DNA of 64,000 nt from Kribbella sp. VKM Ac-2569 (GTDB lineage: Bacteria > Actinomycetota > Actinomycetes > Propionibacteriales > Kribbellaceae): positions 310,001 through 374,000 of the forward strand of contig NZ_SGXJ01000006.1 of the NCBI RefSeq assembly GCF_004216905.1. The letters run 5' to 3'. Shown one piece after another: positions 34,116-42,166 of the stretch (the stretch's first letter is position 1; every line of letters starts with the position of its first letter). Position numbers and translations under genes: made by a program. The notes under the pieces were generated by a model. That model searched no databases and was not told where the DNA came from. It saw nothing but the letters and a program-made list of their open reading frames with translations.

Positions 34116-34888
34116 TCTGCCCATCCCGTCAGTCGCTGGCCCGGTCCGTGTCCGCCCCGGTTCCGGTCCTTGTTCTCGCGGCGCCGATCCTTGTCCTCCC
34201 GGCGGCGGTCCCGGTCGTCACGGCGCCGGTCGCGCTCGAAGCGGCCGCGGTCCTGGCCGAAGACGCCTTCCTCGCCGAACGGTCCGTTCGGACCGAACAC
34301 GCCGTTCGGGCCGAAGACCCCGTCGGGGCCGAGCGGTCCGTTGGGACCCAGCGGGCCCTCCGGGCCGAACACCGGGCCACGCGGCGGGCGCGGTGGCCGG
34401 GGCGGGCGCGGGCCGCCGCGGCGGCGCTCGCTGAGCTCGGTCATCACGGTGCGCATCAGCCACGCGTTCGAGGAGATGCCCTCGGCGTCGGCGGCCTCGT
34501 CGACCTTGTTCTTGATCGACATCGGCAGCCGCAGCGTGATCCGCGCGGTCGGCTCGTCGGCGTCGAACACGAACTGCTCGTCCGCCTCGGCGTCGGTCTC
34601 GTCGTCGATGTCTTCTTCGATCTCGTCCGGACCGGTCAGCTGGCTGGGCGCCGGCGTGACCACGAACTCCGGGCGGCCGCCGGCCATCCGGAGCTCGACC
34701 GAACCCGGGGACAGCTCACGGCTGATCTCCCCGGCGGCGTCGGACAGGGCTGAGATGAGGGCCAGGCGGCCCGCGTCATCCAGCGTTGCCCCGAGGCGCT
34801 GTGCCACGGAGCGAGTTTGCTCGTCGGCCAGGGCGGTGGCGTTCTCAACGCTCCGCCGGACCGACTCGAGGTAGTGGTCAAGTTCCAT
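34112..34888 (-). CDS. Ribbon-helix-helix regulator with collagen-like linker
   Basis: A 258-residue protein with an unusual plan. The N-terminal half is helical and acidic. ARITLRLPMSIKNKVDEAAD (about residues 115-134), then GISSNAWLMRTVMTEL, is a ribbon-helix-helix (Arc/CopG-like) DNA-binding unit. Beyond it comes a proline-rich stretch, collagen-like GPxGPx and GVFGPNG repeats (about 160-200), and an Arg/Asp/Lys tail (FERDRRRDDRDRRREDKDRR). ATG 34888 is used; ATG 34900 would overlap a TGACGTCA site. The gene precedes and overlaps DUF4097, and four TGACGTCA-like sites upstream suggest autoregulation. Confidence 0.8.
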   Translation of the reverse strand: MELDHYLESVRRSVENATALADEQTRSVAQRLGATLDDAGRLALISALSDAAGEISRELSPGSVELRMAGGRPEFVVTPAPSQLTGPDEIEEDIDDETDAEADEQFVFDADEPTARITLRLPMSIKNKVDEAADAEGISSNAWLMRTVMTELSERRRGGPRPPRPPRPPRGPVFGPEGPLGPNGPLGPDGVFGPNGVFGPNGPFGEEGVFGQDRGRFERDRRRDDRDRRREDKDRRRENKDRNRGGHGPGQRLTGWAE

Positions 34889-34899
34889 GACAGCAAGCA

Positions 34900-34961
34900 T
34901 GACGTCATCGTGACGTCACTGTCAACCCCGGTGATGTCATGTCGTCGTCAGACTGGCGTCA
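34900..34961. promoter_or_regulatory. Phased array of four TGACGTCA-type sites
   Basis: Perfect TGACGTCA palindromes lie at 34900-34907 and 34911-34918, with one-mismatch copies TGATGTCA (34932-34939) and TGGCGTCA (34954-34961). Start-to-start distances are 11, 21 and 22 bp, close to whole helical turns, so all sites face the same side of the DNA. Short palindromic boxes in phase are typical targets of ribbon-helix-helix repressors; the adjacent RHH gene is the obvious candidate binder. Confidence 0.7.
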
Positions 34962-34997
34962 GAGGCACAATGTCGGCAGTCATCGACAGGAGGAACC

Positions 34998-35120
34998 GTG
35001 TCTGTATTGATGCCGCGACTCCGTCGCGGCGGGTCATGGGGCTGCAACTCCCGTCCTTCCCTCGTCGCTCCGGTCGCTTCGCTCCCTCCACTCCTCAGTC
35101 CAGGACGGGAGGCCCCATGA
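34998..35120 (+). CDS. Upstream ORF coupled to the SDR gene
   Basis: A 40-codon frame starts at GTG 34998 behind a full AGGAGG (34989-34994) and ends at TGA 35118-35120, overlapping the SDR start as ATGA. The peptide begins MSVLMPRLRRGGSWGCNSRP and is basic, with no known domain. It runs through two leader inverted repeats, including the strand that can pair with the SDR ribosome-binding site. Translating it should open that structure, so it probably acts as a coupling or attenuation leader. It could instead be incidental. Confidence 0.4.
   Translation: MSVLMPRLRRGGSWGCNSRPSLVAPVASLPPLLSPGREAP
35048..35111 (+). promoter_or_regulatory. Leader pairing that can mask the SDR ribosome-binding site
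   Basis: CTCCCGTCC (35048-35056) is the exact complement of GGACGGGAG (35103-35111), which contains the Shine-Dalgarno of the SDR gene (ATG 35117). A second small hairpin, GCCGCGA/TCGCGGC (35012-35018 with 35024-35030, 5-nt loop), lies upstream. Both fall inside the upstream ORF at 34998. The layout suggests that translation of the leader controls access to the site. Confidence 0.4.
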
Positions 35121-35911
35121 CCAGAGGAGTACTGATCACCGGTGCGTCGAGGGGTGTCGGCGCGGCCGCCGCGCGGGCGTTCGCGGCCGCCGGCGACCGG
35201 ATTGTGCTGCACTGCCGGGGCGCCGTCGATCGTGCCGAGGAGGTCCGCGCCGGACTGCCCGGCGAGGGCCACGCGGTGATCGCCGCAGACCTTGGCGATG
35301 CCGCCGCAATCCCTTCCCTGGTTGGGGAATCGGCCTCCGCGCTCGGTCGCATCGACGTGCTGGTGAACAACGCCGCGATGTTCGTCGACGAGCCGGTCGC
35401 GGGCTCCCGCCGGGTCGGTCACCCGCTGGCGGAGACGTCGTACGACGAATGGGTCGCGACGTGGCGTCGTACCCTCGCCGTCAACCTCGAGGGCGCGGCG
35501 CACGTGACCTGGTGCGTGGCGCGGCAGATGCTCGACAAGGAGCCTGCGGACGGCGTCCGGCGAGGCGCGATCGTCAACGTCGGGTCCCGCGGCGCCTACC
35601 GCGGTGAGCCCGACGTCCCGGCGTACGGCGCCTCGAAGGCCGGACTGCACTCGCTCGGACAGTCGTTGGCGGCGTCGTTGGCGCCATATGACATCACCGT
35701 GACGTCAATCGCGCCCGGTTTCATCGCGACCGACATGACCGAGACGTTCCTCGCGGGTCCCGGCGGCGACGCGATCCGGGCGCAGAGCCCGTTCGGTCGC
35801 GTCGCGACCGCCGAGGAGGTCGGGAACGCGATCTACTGGCTCGCCTCAGCCCAGGCGAACTGGGCGAGCGGCGCGGTCCTCGACTTCAACGGCGCGTCCT
35901 ACCTGAGATAG
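35117..35911 (+). CDS. Short-chain dehydrogenase/reductase
   Basis: A 264-residue SDR of the classical type. GVLITGASRGVGAAAARAFA (about residues 4-23) is the TGxxxGxG cofactor loop. VLVNNAAMF (about 83-91) holds NNA, and YGASKAGLHSLGQSLAASLA (about 175-194) holds the catalytic Tyr and Lys. SIAPGFIATDMTETF and the C-terminal GAVLDFNGASYL are typical of FabG-like members. Substrate is unknown; His-Cys pairing after the first strand (IVLHCRG) gives no clear cofactor preference. ATG 35117 has GGGAGG upstream. Its 3' end overlaps the convergent TetR gene by 13 bp. Confidence 0.93.
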   Translation: MTRGVLITGASRGVGAAAARAFAAAGDRIVLHCRGAVDRAEEVRAGLPGEGHAVIAADLGDAAAIPSLVGESASALGRIDVLVNNAAMFVDEPVAGSRRVGHPLAETSYDEWVATWRRTLAVNLEGAAHVTWCVARQMLDKEPADGVRRGAIVNVGSRGAYRGEPDVPAYGASKAGLHSLGQSLAASLAPYDITVTSIAPGFIATDMTETFLAGPGGDAIRAQSPFGRVATAEEVGNAIYWLASAQANWASGAVLDFNGASYLR

Positions 35912-36483
35912 GGGGCGATCATCAGGTCGAGCTGCTCGGTCAGGAAATCGGGCAGCGAGCCCCAGCCGTTCACCGCCCAGACCTGGAGCGCGCCGTTGAA
36001 ACAGACAAGGGTGTGCCGAGCCAGCGCCGGTACGTCGGTGTCCGCGCGGAGCTCACCGACTTCCACCGCGGCCAGGTAGAACGTCTCACAGCTGTCGACG
36101 ATCGCCGCGGAGTGCGTCAGCGCGTGCTGCCGGAACTCCGGATCCGCGACGTCGAGCTGGACAAAACCGAGACCGTTGCCGAGTTCCTCGCGACGCTTGA
36201 TGTGCGCGACCGCGGACAGCGCGAAGTCCCGCACGGTCGCGAGGGGCGACGCGTTCCGGGCGGCGGCCTCCTCGGCCGCGAGCTTGACCATCAGCGGTGA
36301 CCGGGCCGCGGATGCGAGCAGCAGACCGCGCTTGGAACCGAACCGCTGCATCAGCGTCGGCGGCGCCAGACCGACCCGGGAACCGACCGCCGCGAGCGTC
36401 AGTTTCACCGGTCCGAGCTCGGCCAGCACCTGGCGAGTGGCATCCAGGATCGCGTCGTCGCTCACCAGCCGTGGCCGGGCCAT
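35899..36483 (-). CDS. TetR-family transcriptional regulator
   Basis: A 194-residue repressor. DDAILDATRQVLAELGPVKL (about residues 9-28) and VGSRVGLAPPTLMQRFGSKR (about 35-54) make the TetR helix-turn-helix. The C-terminal ligand-binding region ends WGSLPDFLTEQLDLMIAPYL. ATG 36483 follows GGAGGCG. A perfect GAATGGCCATTC palindrome lies about 20 bp upstream and is probably the autoregulatory operator. The gene converges on the SDR, overlapping by 13 bp, so they may or may not be functionally linked. Confidence 0.92.
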   Translation of the reverse strand: MARPRLVSDDAILDATRQVLAELGPVKLTLAAVGSRVGLAPPTLMQRFGSKRGLLLASAARSPLMVKLAAEEAAARNASPLATVRDFALSAVAHIKRREELGNGLGFVQLDVADPEFRQHALTHSAAIVDSCETFYLAAVEVGELRADTDVPALARHTLVCFNGALQVWAVNGWGSLPDFLTEQLDLMIAPYLR

Positions 36484-36503
36484 GTCAGCGCCTCCGCGTT
36501 TGT

Positions 36504-36515
36504 GAATGGCCATTC
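36504..36515. promoter_or_regulatory. TetR operator candidate GAATGGCCATTC
   Basis: A perfect 12-bp palindrome 20 bp upstream of the TetR start, next to TTAATA-like AT-rich bases (36517-36522) that could be part of the promoter. The spacing fits repression of tetR by its own product, and it may also influence the plus-strand gene at 36671. Confidence 0.55.
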
Positions 36516-36579
36516 GTTAATACACGAAATCGTAACAGATCCTTGTTGGCTCAGTTATTCAGTGACAACGGGTGAGCTT

Positions 36580-36629
36580 CCGGACACCTGGAGAGGGGTC
36601 CGGACCAGTGCACCCGCCGTCCGGTGCAC
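36580..36629 (+). promoter_or_regulatory. Two leader hairpins before the membrane/lipoprotein gene
   Basis: CCGGAC (36580-36585) pairs with GTCCGG (36598-36603), and GTGCACC (36608-36614) pairs with GGTGCAC (36623-36629). Both lie in the leader region of the gene starting at 36671. They may end antisense or upstream transcription or shape the leader; no function can be assigned. Confidence 0.3.
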
Positions 36630-36670
36630 CCGTCCGTGGGCCGGGCTCGTCGGACAACGGGAGCCTCTTC

Positions 36671-38755
36671 ATGCGTTTCGCCCGCATCACCCTGGGTCTG
36701 CTGCTGGCACTGTCAGGCCTGCTCGCCGCCATCGCCGGAGCCGTCGCGGCTTTCTGGCTCGTCGGCCCGGACAACACGATCTCGACACCTCGCCGCGAGC
36801 TCGCCAGCACGGGCCTCGCGGTCGTCACCGCACCGTCCCTCCTCGACCGGCACGGCCCGACGCTGCGCGTGAGCGCGTCGGGCGACAAGCCGCTGTTCAT
36901 CGGCGTCGGGCAGGACCTGGACGTGCGCGACTACCTCTCGGGGACCGCGCACACCCAGCTGATCCAGTTCGAGCCGCCGGCCAAGTTCGGCACGCAGGAG
37001 CTGCGCGGCGACACCAAGAAGCTGACGCCGCCCGGCCAACTGGACTGGTGGGTCGCCCAGTCCGCGCCCGGCTCGCAGGCCGTCAACTGGCCGATCCAGG
37101 ACGGGCTGTACGACGTGGTTGTGATGAACGCGGACGGTACGCCGGCGGTCGGCGCGCAGGTCACGTTCGGCGTCGAGGTGCACCGACTGTTCGGCATCTG
37201 CTTGCTGGTCCTCGGGGCCGGCGTGGTGGTGCTCGCACTCGGCCTGGCCCTGGTGCTGCGCCGCCGCTCTGTGGTGAAGGAGATCGCGGACACGACCGAG
37301 ATCCCGGTCATCACGAACACGCGGATCCCAGTCCTGGTGACGACGGCCCCGGTCCAGCGCGACGAGGAGGCGAACGCCCCGGCGTACCGCGTCTCCCCCT
37401 TCGCCCCCGACCGCGTATCCCCGTTCGCCCCGGTCATCGCCAAGAAAGAGCAGCCTGCTGAGGCGGATCCGGCACCGGTCGCGGCGGAGGTCCGCCCGAC
37501 TCCGGTGAAGGCGCCGGTTCGGCAGGTGCCTGTCCGGCCGGCTCCGGCTCGGCCGGCGGCCGCTGTACCGGCGGCGCCGATGTTCATGTCGCCTGCTGCG
37601 GTCGCGCGGGCCAAGTCACCCGCGCTCATCGGGGCCGGCGCCTCCCAGCGGTACGACGAGCCCGCGCAACCGACGTACGCCGAACCTGTCGAGGAGCCCG
37701 CCGACAGTGTCGCGGAGGAGATCGTCCCGTTGGCAGCGTCTCCGGAGTTCGAGAAGAGCGACGAGGCAGTGCGGCGTACGGCGGCGTTGCTGGCCAGCGG
37801 CGCGATGTTGCTGACGGCAACCAGCTGCGGGCTGATGCCGCCGAAGAACACGATGACCACGGCGGACTCCCGCCCGGCCGTCACGCTCGCCGACGCGCAG
37901 GCCGTCGTCCAGCGGTACAACCAGCTCAACAACCAGGCCAACAAGACCCGGGACGGGAAGCTGGCCGGGACGATCGAGGGCAACCCGACCCTCGCGCAGA
38001 CCCAGGCGGGCTTCCTGATCGGCCGGAAGCTCGACGCCGCGGGCAAGGACGTGTCGAAGCCGTTCAGCTACACCGACCCGGAGATCGGCGCTCCGCAATT
38101 CACGTCGTACCCGATGCGGTTCGTGGTCAGCTCCGGCGTCTCGGACGCGCCCGGCAGCCGTCAGCTCGGTGTCTGGCAGCGGGAGAACGCCGGCAGCCCG
38201 TGGCTGCTCACCCACTCGGTCTACCCGCCGAACCCCGTGGAACTGCCGTCCGTCGACGGCCTGCGGACCCCGAACGCGGACGACCTGAGCAAGCTCCAGG
38301 GCCGGCCCGACGCGGTCGCGAAGGACCTCGCGGCGTACCTCACCGGTGGTAAGAACGCGCCGCAGTCGAAGCTGTTCACGCCGACCCCCGGCCTGACCAA
38401 GATGCTCGACCTCCGCGCGAAGTCCAAGGCCACCGACACCGCGGAGCCGTACATCGCCGACGTCACCGACACGTTTGCGCCGTCCGGTGTCCCGCTGACT
38501 TTCATCACGGAGTCCGGCGACGCACTGGTGTTCCTGTCGCTCACCGAGCGGTACCTGCAACGCGTCGAGCCGGGCTCGAACGCCTACTGGACCAGCGGCG
38601 AGGCAACCGCGTTCAGCAGCATGGTCAAGTACACCCAGACCCTCCACCAGGACTACCTGCACCAGGTCGCCGTAGTCATCCCAGCCAAGTCCACCGGCAA
38701 CGCAGTACAGGTCCTCTCGATCGACCCTCAACTAGTAGGCGCCGGCGGCGCCTGA
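36671..38755 (+). CDS. Membrane protein with an internal lipoprotein module
   Basis: A 694-residue single frame with two dissimilar halves. Residues 1-200 hold a first membrane segment (LGLLLALSGLLAAIAGAV), an extracellular domain and a second membrane segment. A Pro/Ala/Val-rich cytoplasmic linker follows to about 365. Then comes a complete lipoprotein-type signal, RRTAALLASGAMLLTATSC, near residues 368-386, and a 300-residue secreted-type domain. GTG 37769 (residue 367) would start an ordinary lipoprotein. So this is either one gene with three membrane spans or two genes sharing a frame with no stop between. The C-terminal domain is unidentified. Confidence 0.75.
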   Translation: MRFARITLGLLLALSGLLAAIAGAVAAFWLVGPDNTISTPRRELASTGLAVVTAPSLLDRHGPTLRVSASGDKPLFIGVGQDLDVRDYLSGTAHTQLIQFEPPAKFGTQELRGDTKKLTPPGQLDWWVAQSAPGSQAVNWPIQDGLYDVVVMNADGTPAVGAQVTFGVEVHRLFGICLLVLGAGVVVLALGLALVLRRRSVVKEIADTTEIPVITNTRIPVLVTTAPVQRDEEANAPAYRVSPFAPDRVSPFAPVIAKKEQPAEADPAPVAAEVRPTPVKAPVRQVPVRPAPARPAAAVPAAPMFMSPAAVARAKSPALIGAGASQRYDEPAQPTYAEPVEEPADSVAEEIVPLAASPEFEKSDEAVRRTAALLASGAMLLTATSCGLMPPKNTMTTADSRPAVTLADAQAVVQRYNQLNNQANKTRDGKLAGTIEGNPTLAQTQAGFLIGRKLDAAGKDVSKPFSYTDPEIGAPQFTSYPMRFVVSSGVSDAPGSRQLGVWQRENAGSPWLLTHSVYPPNPVELPSVDGLRTPNADDLSKLQGRPDAVAKDLAAYLTGGKNAPQSKLFTPTPGLTKMLDLRAKSKATDTAEPYIADVTDTFAPSGVPLTFITESGDALVFLSLTERYLQRVEPGSNAYWTSGEATAFSSMVKYTQTLHQDYLHQVAVVIPAKSTGNAVQVLSIDPQLVGAGGA

Positions 38756-39111
38756 CCGGCCAGCAGCCACCGCCACCGCGGCTGCTCCGTCACCACACAA
38801 GCGGCCGCGAGGACGCTGACGACGACCGCCACGACAGTCGGCCAGGCGAACCACGCAGCCACAACTGCGGCGACCGCCTGCAAAAGCACCAGCAGGACAG
38901 TGACGAAACCGGGCACAGGTACGACGACATGCGGCTTGTCGCCCCATGTCTGGAAGACCGTCGGCAGGCCGATCAGGACGACGACCGAGGCGATCGCGAG
39001 CAGGACGGAATGCGGCGCGATCGCCCACGGGGCCCCGACCCACGCGATGAGCTCGGTCGTGAACCGAAATACGGAGGCGAGACGGCTGTCGGGGGCCGTG
39101 TGCGTGGTCAC
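38728..39111 (-). CDS. Four-span membrane protein, DUF2568/YrdB-like
   Basis: A 127-residue hydrophobic protein with about four membrane segments (around FTTELIAWVGAPWAIAPH, VLLAIASVVVLIGLPTVF, VTVLLVLLQAVAAVVAAWF and TVVAVVVSVLAAACVV). Layout and length resemble DUF2568/YrdB proteins, whose function is unknown. GTG 39111 is chosen; a longer frame to 39183 lacks a ribosome-binding site. The 3' end overlaps the convergent gene at 38755 by 28 bp. Confidence 0.6.
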   Translation of the reverse strand: MTTHTAPDSRLASVFRFTTELIAWVGAPWAIAPHSVLLAIASVVVLIGLPTVFQTWGDKPHVVVPVPGFVTVLLVLLQAVAAVVAAWFAWPTVVAVVVSVLAAACVVTEQPRWRWLLAGQAPPAPTS

Positions 39112-39216
39112 GGGCAGAACGATCTCACGTCTTACTGAGCAGTCAGCGGTTGTCGAAGGATAGTTCCGCCTGATTGACTTCACTGGTTAGGTTTTCCCAT
39201 CCGCCCGGGAGCACCA

Positions 39217-41712
39217 GTGGATCTCACCCGCCGTCGTCTGCTGTCCTTTGTCCCTGCGACCGCATTGCTGACTGCGGTCAACCCGGCTTCGGCCGCGCGC
39301 GCCACCATGGGTGCGGTGAACGCCGACCCCAGCCAACTGCTGGCCAACGCGATCGCGATCTACGCCGGTACGGCGGAATCGAACGCGCGACCCGAGGTCG
39401 CCGCGAAGGTCACCGCGATCGACACCACCGCCCGCACCTGGCTGGCCGCCCTCGACCGCGCCGGCAGCGGCGAGCTGTTTGCGGGCCTCCCGCTCGGAAC
39501 CAGCGATCCGAACCTGAGCTCGTCGTACCAGCACCTCTACGAGATCGCCCTCGCGTACCGGCGACCCGGACCGGCCTCGGACCTGCAGGGCAACGAGCAG
39601 ATCCGTGCGCGGATCGCGGAGAAGCTCGTCTGGCTGCACGACAACTACTACGGCGACCAGTCGAAGGGGTACTACGGCAACTGGTTCACCTGGGAGATCG
39701 GCATCTCGACGTACGTGTCGAAGACGCTCGCCCTGATCGACGCCCCGGCCGACCTGATCACGCGGTACGTCGCCTCGATGGACGCGTACCTGCGCAACGG
39801 CAAGGACGGCGACGTCGACCTCGACTCGCGCTTCCACACCGGCGCGAACCTCGTCGACATCACCGCGAACCGGGTCCTCCAAGGCGCCCTGCTGAACGAC
39901 GACGCGCGGATCCGGAAGGCGCTGCAGGACCAGTTCACGGTGTTCGCGACCGTCGACCCGTACAACCTGCAGCACGGCGTCACCGACGGGTACTACGCGG
40001 ACGGCTCTTTCATCCAGCACGCGTCGGTCGCCTACACGGGCTCGTACGGAAAGGGCCTGCTCAGCAGGGTTGTGCAGACCATCAAGGTGCTCGCCGGGAC
40101 GGAGTACGCACAGAGCGACGATCTGGTCGGCGTGGTGCAGGGATGGGTCGAGCACGGGTTCGCGCCGCTGATCTTCGAGGGCTGGATGATGGAGATCGTC
40201 AAGGGTCGCGCGGTGTCCCGGACGGGGACCGGGTACGACGACGTCGCGGTCATCGTGGAGGCGATCGTCGACCTCGCGGACTACGCGACCGGCGCGGACT
40301 CCCAGCGGTTGAAGGCGTTCGCGAAGTTCACCGCCCGGCCGACGATCAATGTGAATTCCTTCGTCTCACCGGTGAGCATCGGGCGTTTCGCGGACATCAA
40401 GAATGATCCCGCGATCGTCCCGGCCGACCTCAACCCGGCGGCCGGTACGACGGCGTTCAACGCGATGGACCGGACGGTGCATCGCAGGCCGGGGTACGCG
40501 TTCGCGCTGGCGCGGAACTCGTCGCGGATCAGCAAGTACGAGTACATGAGCGGCGAGAACCTGATGCCGTGGTTCCAGGGCGACGGCGCGCACTACCTGT
40601 ACCTCGCCGGCCAGGATCAGACGCAGGCTTTCGGCATCGACTACTTCACCACGGTGTCGCCGTACGCGCTGGGCGGCGTCACGACGCCGGTCGAGACGCG
40701 CAAGTCGATCCCGGAGCTGTACGGGACGGCGTACTACGACAATCCGCCGACGTTCACCCCGTCGTCGGAGTCGCAGAACACGTACGTCTACTTCCCGGTC
40801 GGAACCAACGAGTACTCCGGCGGCGCGACGCTCGACGCGTACGGCGCGGTCGGCTGGGTGCAGTCGGACGACTTCGCGTACGCGTCGCGGGCGAGCCTGC
40901 CGGACGACTTCGTGGTCTACCAGAACGCGTCGGCGACCAAATCGTGGTTCCTGCTCGACGACGAGATCGTCGTACTCGCAGCCGGTGTCGGGGACGCGAC
41001 CCGTGCGGTCACAACCACTCTCGACACCCGCATCGCCGGTGCCGCCGATCCCGTGACGATCACCGGCGTACGACGTGATGGGCAGAACTGGACCGGGACC
41101 GGGGACCCGCGTTGGCTTCGCTACGCCAACGGTGCCATGTCCGTCGGCTACTACTTCCTTCAGCCGACCGAACTGTCGGCAGGTCTCCAGACAGTCACCC
41201 GGAGCCGCCGGGTGGTGCGGACCTCCAATCCGGACACCGCGGTCACCAAGCAGGTGTTCGCGCTCACCGTCGCCCAACCGGCCGGCGCGAAGCGCGCACT
41301 CGCCTACGCATTGGTGCCCAACGCAACGGATTCCGCGTTGAAGTCGTACCAGCACGGGCGGATAGTGACGCTCTCGAACACCGTGAAAATGCAGGCGATC
41401 CAGCATCTCGGCCTGCGCCTCACCGCCGTCAATACGTTCACTCCCGGTCCCCACAACCTTCCAGGATTGAGCATCGACGGTCCGGCTTCACTGCTTATCC
41501 GCCGACAGTCCTCAAGCGTGCAGGTTGCCGTGTCCGATCCCACGACGCAGCGCGACACCATCACCGTCAATCTGCGGGCGCAGTACCTCAAGCCCGCGGT
41601 CCCGGTCGACGGGGTGCAGGTGACGCGCACGGTCACGGGAACGCGGCTGACGTTCAGCACGCGGCACACCTACGGGCGGAGCCTCGCGATCAAGCTTCTT
41701 CCAGCTTGGTGA
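39217..41712 (+). CDS. Secreted PL8 polysaccharide lyase (hyaluronate/chondroitin/xanthan type)
   Basis: An 831-residue Tat-exported lyase (RRRLLSFVP at residues 5-13). The alpha/alpha-toroid catalytic domain has NWFTWEIGIS, then TGANLVDI (catalytic Asn near 210), DGSFIQHASVAYTGSYGKGL (His and Tyr, about 265-284) and VKGRAVSR (Arg). A central beta-sandwich and a small C-terminal beta domain follow, matching full-length PL8. Family members cleave uronic-acid polysaccharides by beta-elimination; the exact polymer is uncertain. GTG 39217 follows GGGAGC. No transporter is adjacent. The 3' end overlaps the convergent MarR gene by 23 bp. Confidence 0.92.
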   Translation: MDLTRRRLLSFVPATALLTAVNPASAARATMGAVNADPSQLLANAIAIYAGTAESNARPEVAAKVTAIDTTARTWLAALDRAGSGELFAGLPLGTSDPNLSSSYQHLYEIALAYRRPGPASDLQGNEQIRARIAEKLVWLHDNYYGDQSKGYYGNWFTWEIGISTYVSKTLALIDAPADLITRYVASMDAYLRNGKDGDVDLDSRFHTGANLVDITANRVLQGALLNDDARIRKALQDQFTVFATVDPYNLQHGVTDGYYADGSFIQHASVAYTGSYGKGLLSRVVQTIKVLAGTEYAQSDDLVGVVQGWVEHGFAPLIFEGWMMEIVKGRAVSRTGTGYDDVAVIVEAIVDLADYATGADSQRLKAFAKFTARPTINVNSFVSPVSIGRFADIKNDPAIVPADLNPAAGTTAFNAMDRTVHRRPGYAFALARNSSRISKYEYMSGENLMPWFQGDGAHYLYLAGQDQTQAFGIDYFTTVSPYALGGVTTPVETRKSIPELYGTAYYDNPPTFTPSSESQNTYVYFPVGTNEYSGGATLDAYGAVGWVQSDDFAYASRASLPDDFVVYQNASATKSWFLLDDEIVVLAAGVGDATRAVTTTLDTRIAGAADPVTITGVRRDGQNWTGTGDPRWLRYANGAMSVGYYFLQPTELSAGLQTVTRSRRVVRTSNPDTAVTKQVFALTVAQPAGAKRALAYALVPNATDSALKSYQHGRIVTLSNTVKMQAIQHLGLRLTAVNTFTPGPHNLPGLSIDGPASLLIRRQSSSVQVAVSDPTTQRDTITVNLRAQYLKPAVPVDGVQVTRTVTGTRLTFSTRHTYGRSLAIKLLPAW

Positions 41713-42166
41713 TCAGGGTCTGCAGGGTACTGAGCGTCGTACGAAGGTCGTCGAGGTCGACGGACGTCGCGAGCTCGGAGGTCCACGGATGCTGGGCGAC
41801 CGCGATCTTGCGGATCGCCCAGTAACCGGCCTCGGTACAGGCGAGCAGTTTGGCGCGACGGTGCGCCGGATTCGGGCGGTACTCCGCGAGACCGCGCTCG
41901 ACCAGTAGGTCCGCGATCCGCTGCACTCCTTGGCGGCTGACGCCCATGATCCGGCCGACGTCGGCAACCGAACGTGGCTCGTCCAGTACGCCACCGAGCA
42001 CCTGCCACCAGGCCGCGGTCAGTCCGCCGTTCGCGGCCAGTCCTTGCGCGGCCTCCATCAGGCGCGCGTTCAGCCGGAAGGTGGAGAGGACGACATCCGT
42101 CAACACCGCACCACCTTCCGACTGCGGCCCGGGCTTCGGCCAGTCCTCCCGCGGTGGAACAGTCAT
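41690..42166 (-). CDS. MarR-family regulator coupled to DJ-1
   Basis: A 158-residue winged-helix regulator with WWQVLGGVLDEPRSVADVGR (about residues 53-72), recognition helix MGVSRQGVQRIADLLVERGL and wing YRPNPAHRRAKLLACTEAGY. A single Cys near residue 110 could sense oxidants, but this is speculative. ATG 42166 overlaps the DJ-1 gene stop as ATGA, so both come from one mRNA. Twin palindromes upstream of DJ-1 are its probable operators. Confidence 0.9.
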   Translation of the reverse strand: MTVPPREDWPKPGPQSEGGAVLTDVVLSTFRLNARLMEAAQGLAANGGLTAAWWQVLGGVLDEPRSVADVGRIMGVSRQGVQRIADLLVERGLAEYRPNPAHRRAKLLACTEAGYWAIRKIAVAQHPWTSELATSVDLDDLRTTLSTLQTLITKLEEA

